Assembly (NCBI GenBank): GCA_025786725.1
Contig: JAHLTZ010000073.1
Span: 1 to 49,553 of the forward strand
Reading direction: 5' to 3'
Length of the DNA stretch: 49,553 bases
Origin: Syncephalis fuscata
Lineage: Eukaryota; Zoopagomycota; Zoopagomycetes; Zoopagales; Piptocephalidaceae
Made by a program: the position numbers and the translations under genes
The notes under the pieces: generated by a model
Databases searched by the model: none
What the model saw: only the letters and a program-made list of their open reading frames with translations
Told to the model about the DNA's origin: nothing
Shown here: positions 23,890 to 35,589 of the stretch, one piece after another
Layout: each line of letters begins with the position of its first letter
Numbering within the stretch: position 1 is the first letter of the stretch

Positions 23890-25500
23890 TATATAAACTA
23901 GTTTTGCCACCGCCTCCCTCAGACTAGCCAGCATTTCTTTCTTCTTCTCTTTCTATCTTTCCTCACTCGATACCACACTCCTTGCTTACAATAATATTTT
24001 CTTCTTACTACACTTTTACTCATTCGTTGTCTCCTCATTCCAAGATCGTCGCTTACTATTTTACATACTTGAGCTAAGTAATTGGCGTGGGTAGCGCAGT
24101 GCAATTGTACTTTTGGCTATATGATAGATAGCGCTCTGAAGATATATAGTCTAATAACACTATATGATATGTGCATGTATTCCAACATGCCACAGAATGT
24201 GTTTCCGTACATGGTATAGTCGATTGAACAGCTGTTTGCGATTATTGGTTTTTGACTAGCGCTTGCAGGTGGTAGCTATGCCGGTAATTCTTGGGAATAT
24301 AAGCAACATCATCATAGCATGTACTTCAGATGCAGACATATCTAAAGTACAGACATGTTGTTTATATGATTGACACTAGCTTGATCCTTTATGACTATAA
24401 TTTCGGCGCATGATATGTACATTATGTGTATACATCGTGTGCTATGTTTATGGTTTATTGATGATAGTAGTGATCGGTGGGTTTAACTGAATATGTAAAC
24501 TGCGAAATCGAAAAACGTTAGTGATTTCCGTTTGAGGTAACAAAACACAAAAGATTTCCGAACGTTGGTGATGAACGATTGGGAGTCGACAACTGTCGAG
24601 TTCTAACATTTTTACGGTTTGGTATTATTCAGAGAACGTCTCAAGTGCGATGCAATGCGATTCTCCACATCTTGCTATAGTTAATTTACACGACAAGTTA
24701 CTTATGCTGTTTTCAATAGATATATATATTTAGGAATTGCTTAGACTCATCAAAAACAGAACCACAAGACGCCATTTGCTTATTTGATCTATATTATCGT
24801 ATTAGTATTCAGGTAATTATTTTATTAAATAAATAAACATAGCTTTTCTTCTTGCAAACATCAATGCATTGCAGCTGATTACGTTAATGTAACTACACCG
24901 TGCTATCCATGTTACAATGATATTGGTAATTTATTTAGTTGATTGTTTACATTTGTTAAGTTATTACAGTTATATTAAACAATTTATTAAATACTTATAA
25001 TTTAATGGCCAAATGACTAACATTTAATAACATCCAACCTATTGAACATGATGATGGGCGGTGAGTGACGTCAATCATCAAATACTCATTATTATAGATT
25101 CATTATCCAATATGCATATATCTCTATCCATTTATATCGTTATTCCCATTCTGTCACCACACTACTATGCATCATTCTACAATATACTAGACACATTCTA
25201 TTGTTATATGTTTCAATAAACTTTACTCATTTCCCTCATTGCACTATATGCACTATAACTTTAACATTGTTTTTATAATTTCTTACCGGTATATTTATCA
25301 TTCTATGTATAATTCTATACTCACTTAGCCTTCCTCTATCTAAAACTGGTTTTACTTTTGCTCTAGCTCTATTATTAACAAATGTCGACTAATTCTGCTC
25401 ATTGATCATGCATATATGCTCAATAGCTTCAACGCTACTAATCGTCACTTTACATTGCATATTCTTTATATTGTATATTACTCTACTGTCTAGTAAATAC
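23890..25500. repeat. diverged segmental duplicate, right copy, with family A element
   Basis: Collinear with 21180-22430. The second half (from about 25010) is a family A repeat containing GGTGAGTGACGTCAATCATC and extending to about 25865, where the interior of the 5480-6520 copy is repeated (TAGTAAATACGCGCTAGC) followed by a second, partial tandem unit. No transposase frame is visible. Confidence 0.55.
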
Positions 25501-25881
25501 GCGCTAGCTATTGCGGTTGTTTGTTTGACTCTAGCTTTATTATGAATAAATCTTGGTTCCCTTTATTCTTAATCATTAAACTATATACACGCAACTTTAG
25601 CAAGCTAATCGTCACTTCAGTCTGCATATTCATTATGTTATTTTATTGATTTAACATACAAGAGCTACAAGCTGTTTAGAACTGTTGTCTGTTTGGCTCT
25701 AACTGTATTGTTAATAAAGTTCAGCTCATTTACTCATTAAGCTGTATGTAATCGAAAAGACTGTTTATTATAGCATAGAATGACATATAATAGTATGAAA
25801 ATAGAATAGGAGTGCTATAAGTAGATGAAGGATAGATGCGTACTGAATAGTAATAATCTATGATAAGAATTTAATTTAATT

Positions 25882-27417
25882 TATTAATAGAAAAAATTAG
25901 AAAAATACATTGTTTTTAATTTAAATTTTCATTTTCTTTAAATAAATACACTGTTTTTTAAGTTGCCCCATAATAATTCCTTTTTTAAATTTATTAAACT
26001 TATTTATTAAATAAATATACTTTTAATTGTATTTATTGCAGTACACCAATTTAAAAAATTCATCACAATGTCTACCAAACTGTTTAAAGAAGCTATATTT
26101 AACTGTATTAAAAAACTGACGCCCGCTGTTGGCGAGTTTAAGCTTGTTAACGGTTGCAATTTTAAAGTAAAAATAGCGATTTAACAAGATTACAGCTTAT
26201 TTGCCCTCATAAACACCGTTTCACCAGCAAATGCCAGTTTATCTTGACTGCCAAGAGGCAAAAAACTGGCTTGGTACAGATTGTTCAATGCAATATTAAG
26301 CATTTTAATAGTTGTCCATATGCTTTTGATAATAATACTATTAGATTTATTACTATGTTACAATAATGCTGCTACATTTTTAAATATAAAATCTACAGAT
26401 CTACAAGTAAAAGCATTAAGGTAAGTACATATTTGATTATTTAATGTATACTAATAATTGCAATAGCTTAACAAATGCTATTATTTTATACAAGACTTGG
26501 TATGCTTTGGTTCAATAAAAATGCATTGCTATAGCACCAGTAACAAATGCTGTAACTTTAATCAAGTAACAAAGAAGGAAAAGAAATAGAAATAGTAGCT
26601 CAGTCAAATGTTTTAATATCAATTTAATAAAAAATATTGCTATCATCAAATAACTTCAACTTTTAACAATAGTTTAAATTAGCAAGTTTATAACAAAACT
26701 GTAATTGTATAGATGTTGTAATAATTAAAATAAACTGAATTATAAAAAGCATATTTATTGCTAGTTAAGTAATAGTATTGTGTATTTACAATGTTATTGA
26801 ATAAGAGTTACAAAACTTAAAATTCCTGATGGGACAAAAGTTAATTACAATAAATGCGACGAATTTTAATTTAAACCTTTGTTTTTTTGTGTAATTAAGT
26901 TAATTTTAGCAATATTAATAGTAACGCCAATCATGTTCTATTTGTTAAAGACTCCCAACAATATACTTGTAGTAAATACATTTAAAAAATACAATACAAA
27001 AATATGCTGTGTAAAATTAGTACTAGTAGTATTAAAACAACAGTCAATGTTGTAATAAACGTTTTTTATTGAACAAATACAAACTAGTTATGAAACAGAG
27101 CAAAAAAGAAAAAGTACCATTAAAAAGTATTTAATCCGTGGTAAACGTCATTATAAAAAACGAAGTGTGGAGCAAATAAAAAACGATTTTATTAACAAAT
27201 AAATTTAATAAATTTAAAAAACTGCCTATTTTTCTAAATAAAATCAAAAAACGGTGTATTTTTGTGACGGAATACGTGGACGTATGAGCTAGGGAATTTG
27301 CCTATCCATATATTAATGGATGAATTTTGAGAAGAAGAGTTGTTTGTCTTAAAAATTCTAGTTTTCTCGTATTCAAAATAAACACAGTTACATTTTTCTA
27401 ATTTCCCCCTATTAATA
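25882..27417. mobile_element. hAT-like DNA transposon remnant, copy 1, with 8-bp TSD
   Basis: The element spans 25890-27409 and is flanked by identical 8-bp direct repeats TATTAATA (25882-25889 and 27410-27417). Its ends are imperfect inverted repeats: GAAAAAATTAGAAAAATACA on the left against GGGGGAAATTAGAAAAATGT read inward from the right. An 8-bp target duplication with short TIRs is typical of the hAT superfamily. The central 1.2 kb (25946-27235) is almost identical to 31186-32480; about 150 bp near the right end (27236-27384) is private to this copy. No full transposase is readable. It ends 170 bp before the DPP8/9-like start codon, so it probably lies in that gene's promoter. Confidence 0.75.
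26068..26184 (+). pseudogene. short frame conserved in both hAT-like copies
   Basis: A 38-codon frame beginning MSTKLFKEA, ending in TAA, is followed in the same frame by more open sequence, an in-frame TGA, and then further open sequence up to a GTAAGT at about 26422. The second copy (31310-31426) has the same start and the same two stops with one amino-acid change. This looks like the decayed 5' end of an element gene, already broken before the copies were made. No family assignment is possible. Confidence 0.45.
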
Positions 27418-27587
27418 AGCCATATCCTTTGGTGTATTACCATGATGATTTAAGGGCTTATTGTTCGTAGTCAAACCTCATACGCTTGTTTATTTTGTTG
27501 TTTCCACTCCTTATCTCTAATATATCGACTAACACGACAGTGACTACTAATATATATTTCTAATTGTCTAGTTCCTTGGAGTGCACG

Positions 27588-30500
27588 ATGCCGGCACAGA
27601 TATCGGTACTGCCTTTTATCGGTCAGCTATTTGCTTTGCAACTACCGCCATACTTTTATCCACTGCTCTTGGCCTTTTGCGTTCTATTTGCCAATTCATT
27701 TGGATTCTCTTTCTCATTTACTCGACAACCAGCCTCTTCGTCGTCGTCTTCTTCTTCTTCTTCTTCTTCGTCGTCGTCGTCTTCGTCGTCTTCAGATTCG
27801 GCCACTGCTACCGGCAGCAGTGTTTCTCGAACGGCAAATAATTTACGCCGACGCCCGTTTTTCTTATCCGTAGTGCCAGTAGCACTACCACCAGTAGCAT
27901 CACCAGTCGAGATGGTCTCGTGGGAACAGGTCAAGCACGAAGTAGTCCAATTTAAAGCGGCTCTACCACGTACAGTTGCGTTGCGCGATATACAATTCGA
28001 TCCACTACTTCGTCGAGCCTATTTTCTAGGACTAGACCCGTATGGCGATGTTCGTAGCAATTCGATTTATTACACAAATATTACGGCACCACAAAACAAT
28101 CTAAATACAAATCCATCGACCGTATTCGCCACAAATACTCTGTCATTGGGTACTTAAAGCATTAGTGAATTATGAATGTAGTATGGATACTAATTGAATA
28201 ATGATTTACATGCTAGATGAATGTACCACAGCAACAACCGTTACAACTAATAAGCAACAGTCCAATGAGCCTGAGAATGATAGTGATAGTGATAACACAG
28301 CGACGATAACGTCAGAAACAGTAACTATTGCGGCTACAGATACTCTTTTAGAGACACAAGCGGTGACGCCACAATTATCCAACCGAGGATGGCAGCATGC
28401 ATTACCCATGAATTGGTTACGGGACCATTGGCAAACAGGCCTATCAATAGAAGAGCAATTGAATAAAGAACGACGTCGTCTATCGTCTGTAGATGGTATA
28501 TCACATTTTCAAGTAGATTGGCCATCACGACGACTAATATTTTCATATGGACATGAAATCTATTACGCACAATTACCCTCCACTATGGTAAATTCGTGTA
28601 ATATTAGTATTAGTTGCAGTAGTTAATTAATACTGTTATTTAGGATGCTAATCCACTATTAAATCCGATAAAAATCACCCAAAATGCGATAGAAGATTCT
28701 CGTTTTGATCCTAAATTAGGTGGCCAAAATCATGATCTTATTGCATTTGTACGTCATCGAGATTTGTGGATCAGTACACTGAATGGTGTAGAGACTCAAC
28801 TTACCTTTACCGGTGATACACCGAGTATGAGTAGCGGTTTAGCCGAATTTGTTATTCAGGTAGGCTATAATAGACGAGTTTACAACATAATATGAATTAT
28901 AATTGGTATAGGAAGAGTTTGGTCGATTTACCGGATATTACTGGTCCCCAACGCAACATAAAGAAAAAGACCATACAGGCCATACGAAAGAAGAATTTAT
29001 ACTGTACACTGAGGTGGATGAATCAGCCGTAGAATGTGTCCATATTCCTCGAACAGGCACACAGAGAGATCATGAAGTACATCGATATCCACGGGCTGGT
29101 GAGTATCGATAAATCAATTAAACGATTTAATTAATACAGTGTACTTTAGGTGGTAGTAATGCCAGTGTAGAACTATGTCTAGTCAGATTTCATTTAAATG
29201 AAGGATCAGTTGATAAAGTGAGTTGATTTAATATAGAATAAACAGATAATTTATACATGATCATGATTAGTATACGAATTCAATTGAAAGACTATGGGGT
29301 AAAAACAATTTAAAGCAGCTTTTCCCTTGGTATGAATATATGGTTAGATTTGGATGGCTAGACGATGGTGTAAAGTAAGTAGAATGTATAGTAATATTTA
29401 TATACTTATTGCAATATAGTATATGGGTTCAGTTATTGGATCGTAAACAACAGAGAACAGTGTTTGTACGTGTGCCTATTGCATGTTTTTCACCAACAAA
29501 TGATACTGCCACAGATGAAACAGTTGAGTTGCTGTATGAAGAATCAAGTCTATATTGGATTAATGTAAGTTGTAGTTAACAACAACAATAATAATAATAA
29601 CAAATATACATATAAACAACCAATTAACGATTTAATGAAAAGATTACCGATATTATACATTTTATACAAACGCCTAATGACTACAATGACCAGCATACAA
29701 TATTTCTAATGGCCAGTGAACAGTCTGGTGTTCGACAGATTTATCGTATTGTGACAAATGATGGTGTTTGGCAGTCTACACCAATTACCCCACCTCAATT
29801 GCATGTTATTAACTCGCCCATTGGTATTGATACACAGTTACAGCAGATCTATTTCATGGCCAAGTCGGATACGCCACTTGAGACTTATTTATGGAGTACT
29901 CAAATGGCATGTCATGCAGATGATGGTCAGCACCGACAACTAACTGGACGTGGTCGATCGGTGATGTCATTCTTTGTTGATGCTACTTCCAATGTGGTGG
30001 CTGTACAGACATCTAATGCACGTGATGGCATGACATGGGAACTATTAAGTATACTTCCAGAGGAGACACCACAGTTAGCATTAATTAATCGGATAATGAC
30101 ACTTGAACGACATTCACTTACACCGGTGCCTGAATTCTTTGAATTTACAGCAGATAGTGGTAATAATATTGGTTGATATGACAATTGAATGGATGAAATA
30201 TTTATTAATTAACATTGATAGGTGTTACACTTTATGGCTGTTACTATAAGCCTGATGGCTATGAGCCTGATGCCCGTTATCCAACACTGCTTCACATCTA
30301 CGGTGGCCCATGTTCTCAGCTAGTGACCGATGAGTTTAAATATCCTCGCCATTTACGTTTGCATTTGGCGGCTCGACTTGGATTTGCCGTGGTGATTATC
30401 GATGGTCGTGGTTCAAGTAATCGTGGTCTTGGCTTTGAATCGGCACTTAAAGGGAAATTAGGCCATGTTGAACTATCTGATCAACTTGTCGGCTTGCGAT

Positions 30501-31063
30501 GGCTAGCTCGTGAACACGGCATTATTGATCTTGATCGCATAGCTATTGCTGGATGGTCCTACGGTAAACTATGCATTACTCACTAGTAGTATACATACTA
30601 ATACCGGCTGTAATGACTAGGTGGCTATCTATCGCTTATGGGCCTTGCTTTGTATCCAGACGTTTTTAAAATGGCCATTGCTGGTGCACCGGTCACTTCG
30701 TGGCAAGAATATGACTCGGCCTACACCGAGCGATATATGGGATTGCCCTTGGATAACGCAAGAGGATACAAACTAAGCTCTATTATGAATTATATTGATT
30801 ATTTTCCCAACGAGTAAGTCTAATTTGTAGTTAATGTTGTGGAACTAATATAGAGTAGAGAGAATCGTTTACTAGTAGTGCATGGATTGATGGATGAGAA
30901 TGTGCATTTTACCCACACAGAACGACTTATTAATGCGTTGATAAAACGAGATAAGCCTCATGGTATTCAGATTTATCCAGGTGAACGACATGGACTACGT
31001 AGTGCCGATGCAAACGAGCACTATGAAACGCTAATGTTCTGGTGGCTACTTAATCATTTGTAG
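27588..31063 (+). CDS. DPP8/9-like prolyl dipeptidyl peptidase (S9B)
   Basis: Eleven exons give 969 aa: 27588-28149, 28217-28587, 28644-28859, 28912-29098, 29150-29217, 29271-29374, 29420-29564, 29643-30159, 30222-30563, 30621-30813, 30859-31063. The enzyme should release Xaa-Pro dipeptides. The substrate-binding Glu pair is in EEFGRFTGYYW, the nucleophile Ser in GWSYGGYLSLM, Asp in HGLMDENVHF and His in GERHGLRS; AGAPVTSWQEYDSAYTERYMG is the family block before Asp. Blocks such as IYGGPCSQLV and QIYPGERH follow DPP8/9 more closely than DPP4/Ste13. Unlike the cytosolic DPP8/9, residues about 18-45 form a hydrophobic segment (FYPLLLAFCVLFANSFGFSF) followed by a run of about 24 Ser, suggesting a type II membrane anchor. 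Met at 27588 is the first ATG of the open frame. It sits between two direct copies of a hAT-like element. Confidence 0.93.
27733..27793 (+). repeat. TCN trinucleotide repeat (poly-Ser)
   Basis: A run of TCG and TCT codons encodes roughly 20 consecutive Ser just after the membrane segment of the DPP8/9-like protein. A repeat of this kind can vary in length between strains. Confidence 0.9.
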
Positions 31064-31172
31064 TCGTATAAAATTACAAGTATATGGTTATTTTGCATCA
31101 ATTTGTACTTTTTAACGCGAAACTGTAGCGTATTTATTAAAAATGAAATTCGTTAAATTAAATAAATATAAA

Positions 31173-32489
31173 GGGAAATTAGGAAAATACACTGTTTTTT
31201 AAGTTGCCTCATAATAAATTCCCTTTTTAAATTTATTAAACTTATTTATTAAATAAATATACTTTTAATTGTATTTATTGCAGTACACCAATTTAAAAAA
31301 TTCATCACAATGTCTACCAAACTGTTTAAAGAAGCTATATTTGACTGTATTAAAAAACTGACGCCCGCTGTTGGCGAGTTTAAGCTTGTTAACGGTTGCA
31401 ATTTTAAAGTAAAAATAGCGATTTAACAAGATTACAGCTTATTTGCCCTCATAAACACCGTTTCAGCGGCAAATGTCAGTTTATCCTGACTGCCAAGAGG
31501 CAAAAAACTGGCTTGGTACGGATTGTTCAATGCAATATTAAGCATTTTAATAGTTGTCCATATGCTTTTGATAATAATACTATTAGATTTATTACTATGT
31601 TACAATAATGCTGCTACATTTTCAAATATAAAATCTACAGATCTACAAGTAAAAGCATTAAGGTAAGTACATATTTGATTATTTAATGTATACTAATAAT
31701 TGCAATAGCTTAACAAATGCTATTATTTTTATACAAGACTTGGTATGCTTTGGTTCAATAAAAATGCATTGCTATAGCACCAGTAACAAATGCTGTAACT
31801 TTAATCAAGTAACAAAGAAGGAAAAGAAATAGAAATAGTAGCTCAGTCAAATGTTTTAATATCAATTTAATAGAAAAATATTGCTATCATCAAATGACTT
31901 CAACTTTTAACAATAGTTTAAATTAGCAAGTTTATAACAAAACTGTAATTGTATAGATTCTGATAATAAATTAAAATGAACTGAATTATAAAAAGCATAT
32001 TTATTGCTAGTTAAGTAATAGTATTGTGTGTTTACAATGTTATTGAATAAGAGTTACAAAACTTAAAATTCCTGATGGGACAAAAGTTAATTACAATAAA
32101 TGCGACGAATTTAATTTAAACCTTTGTTTGTTTGTGTAATTAAGTTAATTTTAGCAATATTAATAGTAACGCCAATCATGTTTTATTTGTTAAAGACTCC
32201 CAACAATATACTTGTAGTAAATACATTTAAAAAATACAATACAAAAATATGCTGTGTAAAATTAGTACTAATAGTATTAAAACAACAGTTAATGTTGTAA
32301 TAAACGTTTTTTATTGAACAAATACAAACTAGTTACGAAACAGAGCAAAAAAGAAAAAGTACCATTAAAAAGTATTTAATCCGTGGTAAACGTCATTATA
32401 AAAAACGAAGTGTGGAGCAAATAAAAAACAATTTTATTAACAAATAAATTTAATAAATTTAAAAAACTGCCTATTTTTCTAATTTCCCC
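31173..32489. mobile_element. hAT-like DNA transposon remnant, copy 2
   Basis: Ends are imperfect inverted repeats of about 30 bp (GGGAAATTAGGAAAATACAC at left; GGGGAAATTAGAAAAATAGG read inward at right). The body is almost identical and in the same orientation as 25946-27235; over 1.15 kb the two differ by a net 3 nt plus scattered substitutions. I found no convincing target-site duplication. Starts 110 bp after the DPP8/9-like stop codon, so its left end may supply 3' UTR or terminator sequence. Confidence 0.7.
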
Positions 32490-32751
32490 GATAAGTAAAT
32501 AAAAATGTGGGTGTCAAAGTACAGTAGCTCTGTATTCCATTCAATTAGATGTATAAGGGATTGGACCAGTTACAATTGACTACAACTAGTAAACTGATTT
32601 CAATCAGGCGGCTTTTTTTCTTTTTCTATAGTGAACGTGTGAAAGCGTTGACATATTAACTCGCCGTTCTCTTCATTATTCCTACTCCTGAAGAACAACA
32701 ACAACAGCAGTAACAGCACAAGCAATAACGACGACAACATCTATTATCACT
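32490..32751 (+). promoter_or_regulatory. Tim23 upstream region
   Basis: About 260 bp separate the hAT-like copy 2 from the Tim23 ATG. A pyrimidine-rich tract (CTTTTTTTCTTTTTCTATAG, about 32612-32631) and an ACAACA/CAGCA-rich leader precede the ATG. The leader lacks ATG in the last 60 bases. Confidence 0.4.
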
Positions 32752-33624
32752 ATGAGCGGCATAAATAGTAGCAATACCTATAATGGCGCACCTGGTGCCC
32801 AGTCTATTGCTGATCACCAAGATGTATCGTCTATTCTTGCGGCTGTTGACTTTGAAAAGGCCAAGCTACACCCGATGGCCAATCTCGGCGGTGGCGTCGA
32901 CTACTTGTTCAATAGCGACGACGATCTAATCCCCGGTATGGGCGTCCCACAACGAGGATTTGGCGATGATCTATGCTATGGTGTTGGCACTACATACATT
33001 ACGGGTAAGTAAATACTAGAATCTTTTAAATGCTAAATAACGGATCAAATACTCATTCTGTATATGTAATATATTTATGTAATAGGATTGACTCTTGGCG
33101 GTGCTTGGGGTCTAATGGAAGGCTTACGATCAACACGCAACCTACCGCCTAGTTTTAAAGTACGTCTTAATGGTGTGCTTAACGGTTGTACGCGACGTGG
33201 TCCTTATCTAGCCAACTCGGTAGGCATTCTAGGTAAGCTAAATAAGAATACTACCTTTCTTTTGATAAATACCAAGACAATTAATAATAATGATGATAAT
33301 GATAATAACAGCTATGATTTATACTTGTACCAATGCATCCATTGGTAAAATACGTGGCAAAAATGATTTATTCAATAGTATGCTGGCTGGTGGATTGGCT
33401 GGTGCTCTATTCCGTTCTGCTGGTAAGTGTTGATCATTATAAACATATACACAACTTAGTAAAATGATATTAATATGTTTCTATAATATTATAATTTAGC
33501 TGGACTAAGATCGGCAGGTATTGCTGGCGGTATATGCGCCACACTGGCCGCTGTTTGGCACACTTCGCAAAACTCTATCATCAATTTGCCTATACTTACT
33601 GCACGCAATAACCATCACGCTTAA
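32752..33624 (+). CDS. TIM23: mitochondrial import inner membrane translocase Tim23
   Basis: Four exons give 211 aa: 32752-33004, 33086-33232, 33312-33422, 33500-33624. Tim23 forms the presequence translocase channel of the inner mitochondrial membrane with Tim17 and Tim50. The hydrophilic, acidic N-terminus faces the intermembrane space; the conserved block LCYGVGTTYITGLTLGGAW opens the first of four membrane segments, followed by LNGCTRRGPYLANSVGIL, the Tim17/22/23 signature loop, then IGKIRGKND and AGGLAGALFRSAAGLR. Length matches the family. It is convergent with eL8, with stop codons 160 bp apart. Confidence 0.95.
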
Positions 33625-33784
33625 TGAACCTGTGAATGTGCGTGTGCGTGTTGTGTTATAAAAATAAACCATAGATTAACTATAATAATAACAATAATCA
33701 ATGTAAAATAAAATAACTAAAATAATACATTTTTAATTAATTTGTATTGCCAATTTATTTGTGCACAATGCAACAATAAAAACA

Positions 33785-34579
33785 TTAGACAATAATGCGG
33801 GCCTTGGCGGCTTCGCGGGCAGCAGCCTTCTCGCGCTTGCGGAGGGTAGCTTGAGTCTTCATGCCCATAACACCACCACCCCAGGTACGGCGGTGATCCT
33901 CGAACTTCTCGAGGTAGTTGGCGTTGACGGCGGTGACAAGGGAGGCAAGAGCGGCCTTATCCTCATCGCGGACATCGGTGATAGCCAAAGCAGTGGCGGT
34001 CTTGTTGTGGACAACAGTACCGAGGCGAGCCTTACCCTTGACAATGCAGTATGGGACGCCCATCTTGCGGCAGAGAGCGGGCAACCAGAGGACCAATTCA
34101 ATTGGGTCAACATCGTCGGCAATAACGACGAGCTGGGCCTTCTTTGACTCGACCAAGGCGGTAATGTGGTTGATACCGTACTTGACGACAAATGGCTTCT
34201 TGGTCTCCTTCTCGGCCTTACCGTCAGCCTTGGCGGCAGCGGCGGCGAAGATACGCTCCTTCTTCTCCTTGCGGGTCTCTGGGCGATATTTGTTGACCAA
34301 CTTGAAGAGCTGGGTAGCAGTGTTGCGGTCTAGCACCTTGGTGAACTGGTTAAGGGAAGGTGGCACCTTAAGACGCATCTTAAGAATCTTGCGCTGGCGC
34401 TGAAGACGCACATATGCTGGCCAGCGGACAAAGCGAGTCAAATCGCGTTGTGGCTGGATGTCTTGGCCAATGCCGAAGTTGCGAGTACGCTTCTCGACAT
34501 GAGGGTGGACAGTGTTCTTGGCGACCTTCTTGCCCTTGCCTGGCGTCTTGGCCACTTTCTTGGAGCCCTTTTGTGGAGA
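33785..34579 (-). CDS. RPL8: large-subunit ribosomal protein eL8 (L7a/L8), main exon
   Basis: The exon codes 264 residues to the stop at 33785 and contains the hallmark sequences [43 protein letters not shown], the L7Ae fold ([58 protein letters not shown]) and a basic tail. It is part of the 60S subunit. The frame upstream of the exon hits a stop directly at a TATATATAG acceptor, so a small first exon with the initiator exists. A candidate is ATG-CAT at 34701-34696 followed by GTATAC, giving a 116-nt intron. Codon use is strongly skewed to C/G-ending codons compared with its neighbours, as expected for very high expression. Confidence 0.93.
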   Translation of the reverse strand, partial: SPQKGSKKVAKTPGKGKKVAKNTVHPHVEKRTRNFGIGQDIQPQRDLTRFVRWPAYVRLQRQRKILKMRLKVPPSLNQFTKVLDRNTATQLFKLVNKYRPETRKEKKERIFAAAAAKADGKAEKETKKPFVVKYGINHITALVESKKAQLVVIADDVDPIELVLWLPALCRKMGVPYCIVKGKARLGTVVHNKTATALAITDVRDEDKAALASLVTAVNANYLEKFEDHRRTWGGGVMGMKTQATLRKREKAAAREAAKARIIV

Positions 34580-35170
34580 CTATATATACGTGCATGCGAC
34601 AGAACAAGCCATAGGCGGTGCAACGTAATGAAGCAAGAAAAAACAACAATGATCAGCTCGGATTTCTAATACTAAGTCATTGGCGATCTGTATACATGCA
34701 TTGCTTCCGGATAGTGCTATGAGAGCAGCTAGCCAAACCAATACAAGACAAAGAATAACTCAAACTTTGCCAAACTTATCGACAAGTGTGTATGCGCTAT
34801 ATGCATATACACACCTATCAACTCTGTTTATATACAGCCGCCTAAACATACGGCTCAGACTACACACAAGTCGTCAACGCGTCGTATGCCAATATTCCGA
34901 GCATACATTATCATGCAAATGCGTATATCTTGCCGACGATTATAAAAATCAAAGACAGACCAACATTATACGACATCACTGCTACAACAACAATAGTAGT
35001 AGTAGTAGTGCGGTGTATAGTACATTCCTACGCAATAGCTATAGATATGTTTGTTGACGCAATTCGCTAGCTTTACACCATTATCATTTCAACAATGATA
35101 CCGATGCAAGAGCTATTGATATAGCTGCGGATAAAGCAGCAATAACATGTCATCTTCAATGAAAGATTAC
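34580..35170. other. eL8 upstream region, unresolved first exon
   Basis: Must contain the eL8 first exon, 5' UTR and promoter on the minus strand. Open frames on the plus strand here (34680-35057) have no conserved features and are rejected. A short AGT trinucleotide run occurs at about 34993-35009. Confidence 0.4.
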
Positions 35171-35589
35171 TGCTATCGCTGCTTTAACGGATGGATGGAT
35201 GGATGATGGATGGACGTTGCCTTACCATGATGTGCGTTTATTACCGCTGGGATGCGACGTGTTAAATGTCGAGCCGTTCTGGGTGAAAAGAGAGAAGGAA
35301 TCAATCGATGGTGCAAATCTTAATGATGTATTTATACACTCACAAATAGTAATAATAATTTTATTAGATTGCAAATTTGAAATATTTGCAACTCTGATTG
35401 ATGAATACCTTTCAGCTGTATAAATAAACATTAATACAAACAACCTTTATATTGTTATGCCTATAAGGTATAGCTTTTTAAAATATATAGATGAAAGTAT
35501 GAAATAAACTAAATACTTAGTATTTACTTTAACGCTTAAAATCAAATGTATCGGTTAGTTGATATTGTTTTTTGCTAATAAACATATTT
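35171..35589. other. intergenic with GGAT microsatellite
   Basis: GGAT tetranucleotide repeats at about 35188-35216. The rest is AT-rich. The 74-residue plus-strand frame at 35199-35423 starts inside the repeat and has no support. Confidence 0.4.

Noticed and set aside
31173-32489. 8-bp target duplication for the second hAT-like copy
   Set aside because: The flanks (ATATAAA before, GATAAGTA after) share only a few bases, so no duplication is claimed.
33761-34403. Plus-strand open frames of 128 and 161 codons opposite eL8
   Set aside because: Shadows of the strongly codon-biased, GC-rich eL8 exon.
34680-35057. 125-codon plus-strand frame upstream of eL8
   Set aside because: No domain, no splice partner, and overlaps the presumed eL8 promoter and first exon; composition is like intergenic DNA with an AGT repeat at its end.
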